Below, piece after piece: positions 44,054 through 47,548 of a stretch of DNA of 47,548 bases. The notes beneath the pieces were generated by a model, which had not been told where the DNA came from, made no database searches, and saw only the letters and a list, made by a program, of their open reading frames with translations. The position numbers were made by a program, and so were the translations under genes. How positions within the stretch are numbered: the stretch's first letter is position 1; each line of letters opens with the position of its first letter. The stretch is from the NCBI RefSeq assembly GCF_003838195.1, contig NZ_RCBY01000036.1:1-47548 (forward strand). The letters run 5' to 3'. Source of the stretch: Okeania hirsuta. GTDB lineage: Bacteria; Cyanobacteriota; Cyanobacteriia; Cyanobacteriales; Microcoleaceae.

Positions 44054-44977
44054 ATGAAATTTATCAATCCTAAAGTTGATTATGCTTTTAAAAAAATCTT
44101 TGGCTCCGAACAAAGCAAAGAGATTTTAATCAGTTTTCTGAATGCGATAATTTACGATGGAGAAAAAACCATTAAGGATTTAACGATTGTCAATCCTTTT
44201 AATCCTGGTAAAATTATCAGTTTAAAAGAAACTTATTTGGATGTTAAAGCAGTTTTAGTTGACGGTTCAATTGTAATTATTGAAATGCAAGTGGCACGAA
44301 TGACTGCTTTTAACAAGCGGGTGGCTTACAATTTGTCTAAAGCTTATGCTAATCAGTTGGATAAAGGAGAGAATTATCCTTTATTAAATCCGGCAATAGC
44401 TGTCACAATTACAGATTTTATTCTGTTTAAAAATACTGATGATAATATTAGTAAAGATGATTATATTAATAAATTTGTGTTTCAGGAAGAAACTAAAAAG
44501 CTTAAATGCTTGGAAAAAGAATTGCGGTTAATTTTTGTGGAATTGCCGAAGTTTAATAAAAGTTTGTCAGAGTTAAATAGTTTGACAGATAAGTGGATTT
44601 ATTTTCTGAAAGAGGCGGCTAGTTTTGATGAGATACCAGAGAGTTTAGGGGAAGTTGGAGAAATAGAACAAGCTTTAAATATTGCCAACTTTATTAATAT
44701 GAGTCCAGAAGAGTTAGAGATAGTTGAAAACCTAGGGATAGCGATGCAAGATGAAAGAGGAAGGATAGCTTATGCAGAAGAAATTGCACGACTTAATCAA
44801 ACTATAGCTCTAATAAAGCTTTTGATAACTCAACGTTTTGGAGAGGTTTCTCAAGAGATTAATAGTCAGATAGAAGGTTTGCCTTTAGTAGATGTGGAGG
44901 ATTTGGTGAAGGTATTTTTAAGTTTTAATAGTTTGGCAGATTTGGAAAGTTGGTTGCAGGAACGGTTGAGGTTGTAA
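44054..44977 (+). CDS. Rpn/PD-(D/E)XK nuclease-family protein, copy 2
   Basis: 307 residues, a tandem paralogue of 42967-43890. The first 60 residues and the last 35 are nearly identical to copy 1, including DNA level at the 3' end, while residues about 115-150 differ with indels (INKFVFQEETKKLKCLEKEL against NPFVFKHREKNWEYPDREL). The catalytic Asp63 (YLDVKAVLVDG) and Glu77-x-Gln79 (VIIEMQVA) are kept. It has its own AAGGAG before the ATG and lies 163 bases after copy 1. A hairpin at 45089 may end the transcript. Confidence 0.9.
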   Translation: MKFINPKVDYAFKKIFGSEQSKEILISFLNAIIYDGEKTIKDLTIVNPFNPGKIISLKETYLDVKAVLVDGSIVIIEMQVARMTAFNKRVAYNLSKAYANQLDKGENYPLLNPAIAVTITDFILFKNTDDNISKDDYINKFVFQEETKKLKCLEKELRLIFVELPKFNKSLSELNSLTDKWIYFLKEAASFDEIPESLGEVGEIEQALNIANFINMSPEELEIVENLGIAMQDERGRIAYAEEIARLNQTIALIKLLITQRFGEVSQEINSQIEGLPLVDVEDLVKVFLSFNSLADLESWLQERLRL

Positions 44978-45088
44978 ATTGAGTCAAGTTCGCTTATTAT
45001 CTTATCCAGTGTCGAACTTGCAAATATTACTGTGTGAAATAAGGATTTTTTTGGACATCGGTGGTCGTACTGATAACTTAAATACGAA

Positions 45089-45118
45089 GGCGAGTCCTAT
45101 TCCTCAATGAGACTCGCC
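45089..45118. terminator. Possible bidirectional terminator between convergent genes
   Basis: A perfect 8-bp stem GGCGAGTC/GACTCGCC with a 14-base loop, between the Rpn pair (plus) and the exported protein gene (minus). T-runs on either side are weak, so it is a candidate only. Confidence 0.5.
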
Positions 45119-45229
45119 GTTGGTCAATTTGAGTTAGAAGTGAGGTTCAGAGGGTTGAGTTAGGAGGAGAGGCGATCGCTCCTTCACCATTGTTTGACTC
45201 AACATCCGTGTGTCTATCCTCTATTTTAA

Positions 45230-45811
45230 CTATTTAATCTCATACAGCCATGCAATCGCTTCTCCATGGTCTGTGTCGAGAGTCTTTAAGAACGCACGAC
45301 CTTTATAACCATTCCTGCCGACGGTCACATCGTTACTGTACCACATATCATCCCAACAATGCTCCGCTGGCTTATTTCCCGATCGGCCGCTCTCACACAT
45401 GTTGATTTTCCTCTCTCCCCACAGTGGCCAGCTACTTCCTAACTGAAAGAAGTCCTTTCGGGTTTCAGTTACCTCATAGTTCGCTGCAAATGAATGAGAC
45501 CCATACGAACCCTGTCCTATAATCTTCGTCGCTTTTGCCGTACGCGCCTTCACATCATCAGCTGGCCAGTTGGACGAGTCATTATATGCACCCACTCGTT
45601 CCAACGTACCTCCAGTCTTGTTTACCACAACTACATAGTGACCTTCTGCATCACCAAAACCTAACAAATCTAACACCTGATCTATCGTTGTGTTTACATC
45701 TACTGATACTGACCCTCCAACTTTAGCTTCTGCACTATTTGTAGGGAATGCTCCCATACTTATTGCTATTGCTAGAATCATTGCTATGATTAGCTTTCCA
45801 ATTCCTTTCAT
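45230..45811 (-). CDS. Exported Trp/Gly-rich protein, unknown
   Basis: 193 residues. A clear signal peptide (MKGIGKLIIAMILAIAISMG, cleavage after AEA at about 29) sends it out of the cytosol. The mature part starts with a short helix (about 41-52), then reads as a beta-rich domain: GHYVVVVNKTGGTLERVGAY, GSYGSHSFAANYEV, SWPLWGERKINMCE and HCWDDMWYSND. Cys139 and Cys152 could form a disulfide. The pattern 'NKTGxTL' followed by Trp/Tyr-rich strands recalls small secreted pore-forming or lectin-like beta-sandwich proteins, but I cannot place it in a family. The start ATG has GGAGAA upstream. Codon use and GC are higher than in the neighbours, suggesting recent arrival. Confidence 0.82.
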   Translation of the reverse strand: MKGIGKLIIAMILAIAISMGAFPTNSAEAKVGGSVSVDVNTTIDQVLDLLGFGDAEGHYVVVVNKTGGTLERVGAYNDSSNWPADDVKARTAKATKIIGQGSYGSHSFAANYEVTETRKDFFQLGSSWPLWGERKINMCESGRSGNKPAEHCWDDMWYSNDVTVGRNGYKGRAFLKTLDTDHGEAIAWLYEIK

Positions 45812-46374
45812 CTGCTAGTTTCTCCTTTGTTTCTTTTTGTGACCTTTTGTATTTGACATCTCCAGGGGTTGAAACACCCAGAATTCTATGGTTAATCCAA
45901 CCCCAATGGGATAAATCTACCTAAGAGTTTCCTCTCGTCTTTAAGAGTAGACTTTATTTGTTTCCTTTTAATAATTTTTTTTTATTGATAATATAAATTT
46001 TACTTATATATTTTTTTTGACTTGCACAAGATAAACACACTTATATCAATCACCTAAAATCAACCTTTTTTTCTCAATATTCATAAAACTTAGCTATTGT
46101 CAATCCCTTTAAATCAACCTTTTTCAGGGAAGACAAATATAGCGCAAGTCAAAAGTCAAAAATAATCCCAGAGGCTCGTTTGATAGATTAAAAGTATCCT
46201 TACCATAATGCGTAGTGCTATATTAGTAGATTGGAATACTCTATTATTGGCTGTAAATACCAATTTTCCAGTAATTACAGAGGTTAAAAATCTGGTCAAA
46301 TTGGGATGCCAAAGATCAAATTTAAAAGCTCTTTGGAAAAATTAGACCACAAATAAAGAAATAATAGGTTTTTA
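45812..46374. other. Spacer with a TAGCGC MITE
   Basis: The first 150 bases keep the higher GC of the exported-protein block; after about 45960 it turns AT-rich. A repeated AAATCAACCTTTTT unit occurs near 46058 and 46111. The element at 46140-46220 is the only defined structure. Confidence 0.6.
46140..46220. mobile_element. MITE, TAGCGC family
   Basis: 81 bp from TAGCGCAAG to GCGTAGTGCTA, flanked by TA (46138-46139, 46221-46222). It contains GTCAAAA heptamers. Confidence 0.7.
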
Positions 46375-46447
<73 letters not shown>

Positions 46448-46892
46448 TTTTTTTTTCACTGCTTAACTATACTAGCAGACTAAATATAATTTTGACAAGT
46501 ACTTTTGGATTTTTTTTCTTGAGTCAGGAGTCAGATTTTGAAGTCAAAAGTCAAAAGTCAAAAGTCAAAAGTAAGAATTTAACCAAGTCAAATTTTGAAG
46601 TTAAAAGTCAAAAGTTAAAAGTAAGAATTTAATTAAGTCAAAAGTCAAAAGTTAAATTAAAGCAATGAGGCGATCGGAGGAGCTGGTAACTTGATAACTA
46701 ATAACTTAACTGATAATACCAAGCGTTAAAAAAGAATGTTACTAAATAGAGCTCTTTATGTTCGGTATGTTTGGTGGGTTACGGCGGACAGTTAAGATTT
46801 TGGTTCGCGACTTAATATTTATTTTACAAGGAGTCTATAAATCTATAAAATCTTACTTTTGACTTTTGACTTTTGACTTTTGACTTCAAAAT
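46448..46892. other. Spacer with GTCAAAA heptamers, no gene seen
   Basis: Two GTCAAAA/GTTAAAA heptamer blocks (about 46541-46650) and a CTTTTGA block (about 46855-46886) that runs up to seven bases before the MBOAT start. Short open frames here translate repeat only. Confidence 0.65.
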
Positions 46893-47548
46893 ATGACTTT
46901 TATCTCTTTTAACTACGCTCTATTCCTATTAATGGTGTTGGGACTTTATTGGTCAATGCCACGACAGTCTTGGCGAGTGTTTGTCCTCTTAGTTGCTAGT
47001 TTATTTTTCTACGCCACTATTCAACCTCAATATATTCCATTACTATTAATAATTACCCTTTTGAATTTTTACCTTGCTCAAGCTATTGGGGAACCAAAAG
47101 ATTGGCGTATTGCTAATAAACAATGGAACCGCCGTCGCTTGCTATTATTGTGGTTAGGTATAATATGCAATATCTTACTTTTATTAAGTTTCAAATATAT
47201 ACCTTTTTTATTAAATAGTATTGGCATTCTGTACAATATACCTAATATTTTAGAAACTGCTAATTGGGTTGATAGTAATGTAATTGCACCATTAGGTTTA
47301 AGTTTTTTTTGTTTTGAATGTCTTGCTTATCTAATTGATGTTTATCGAGGCGCTCCATCAGCTTCTTCTTTATTAGAATTTACATCTTATAAATTATTTT
47401 TTCCCAAGCTTATTTCTGGTCCGATTACTCGCTATCATTATCTACAAAATCAGTTAGGAATGATCGGCAAAAAAAATACTCTAGATTCAGTTAAAATACC
47501 AGCCTTAAAATTCCCAAATTTAGAACAAATTACAGAAGGAATTTGGTT
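46893..47548 (+). CDS. MBOAT-family O-acyltransferase, 3' part outside the window
   Basis: The first 218 residues are visible and open to the window edge. The protein starts MTFISFNYALFLLMVLGLYW and has several membrane helices (about 8-20, 28-58, 89-112 and 140-155). The family block FFPKLISGPITRYHYLQNQL near residues 169-188 is that of AlgI/DltB-type MBOAT proteins, which move acyl groups from the cytosol to envelope polysaccharides. The catalytic His lies further on and is not visible. The start ATG follows a heptamer array, with no good ribosome-binding site apart from the repeat; a nearby polysaccharide acetylation partner (AlgJ/DHHW-type) would be expected downstream. Confidence 0.88.
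   Translation, partial: MTFISFNYALFLLMVLGLYWSMPRQSWRVFVLLVASLFFYATIQPQYIPLLLIITLLNFYLAQAIGEPKDWRIANKQWNRRRLLLLWLGIICNILLLLSFKYIPFLLNSIGILYNIPNILETANWVDSNVIAPLGLSFFCFECLAYLIDVYRGAPSASSLLEFTSYKLFFPKLISGPITRYHYLQNQLGMIGKKNTLDSVKIPALKFPNLEQITEGIW

Noticed and set aside
45230-45811. Assignment of the exported protein to aegerolysins or actinoporins
   Set aside because: Only a loose resemblance in composition and strand pattern; no family signature was found by eye.

Overview
The window is chromosomal DNA of a cyanobacterium. The evidence is petB and petD (cytochrome b6f), psaM (photosystem I), a D1-processing-type protease (ctpA), the cyanobacterial mreBCD and speA proteins, and many HIP1 octamers (GCGATCGC) inside genes. 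The DNA is AT-rich, gene density is low, and the long spacers are packed with heptamer tandem repeats and miniature inverted-repeat elements. This resembles filamentous marine genera such as Trichodesmium or Okeania; the genus is my inference.

Layout. 1-8.2 kb: Nudix hydrolase, a decayed formylglycine-generating-enzyme-like pseudogene split by a small transposable element, a glycine-rich polytopic membrane protein, a peptide/nickel-type ABC permease, and two paralogous 2-oxoglutarate/Fe(II) oxygenases. 9-14.5 kb: purH, a membrane-anchored endonuclease/exonuclease/phosphatase-fold protein, a small membrane zinc-ribbon protein and a GT4 glycosyltransferase. 15-17.9 kb: a nested mobile element, in which a degraded IS200/IS605-type tnpB is interrupted by a complete but mutated ISAzo13-type insertion sequence with a 4-bp target duplication. 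18-21.4 kb: petD and petB on the minus strand, divergent from ctpA, with an unexplained complex intergenic block between petB and ctpA. 21.5-24.8 kb: two more tnpB remnants, a small coiled-coil membrane protein, psaM and ndk. 25-34.1 kb: speA, a sugar-nucleotide pyrophosphorylase, scpA, a LapA-domain protein, and a pmbA-like gene followed two bases later by a DUF3153 lipoprotein. 34.6-42.3 kb: ssb, then mreB, mreC, mreD and argB on the plus strand (loosely spaced because repeats sit between them), then small DUF948, YtxH and coiled-coil membrane proteins. 43-47.5 kb: a tandem pair of Rpn/PD-(D/E)XK nuclease genes, an exported protein of unknown function in a block of different composition, tRNA-Phe, and the 5' part of an MBOAT acyltransferase cut by the window end.

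The functional genes are mostly housekeeping (photosynthetic electron transport, purine, polyamine and arginine synthesis, cell shape, chromosome segregation). The distinctive biology is in the spacers. At least eight families of short non-autonomous elements can be separated by their termini, and for several the target duplication can be read exactly: TA for the TAGCAG and TAGCGC families, 6 bp for a 240-bp family starting GGGTTTGCTGA, and 8 bp for a family starting GTAAGCATTC. I found no CRISPR array, no rRNA operon and no clear new defence or biosynthetic system. The best leads are the petB-ctpA intergenic block, the FGE pseudogene with its dissectable insertion, the exported Trp/Gly-rich protein, and the element families with readable target duplications.
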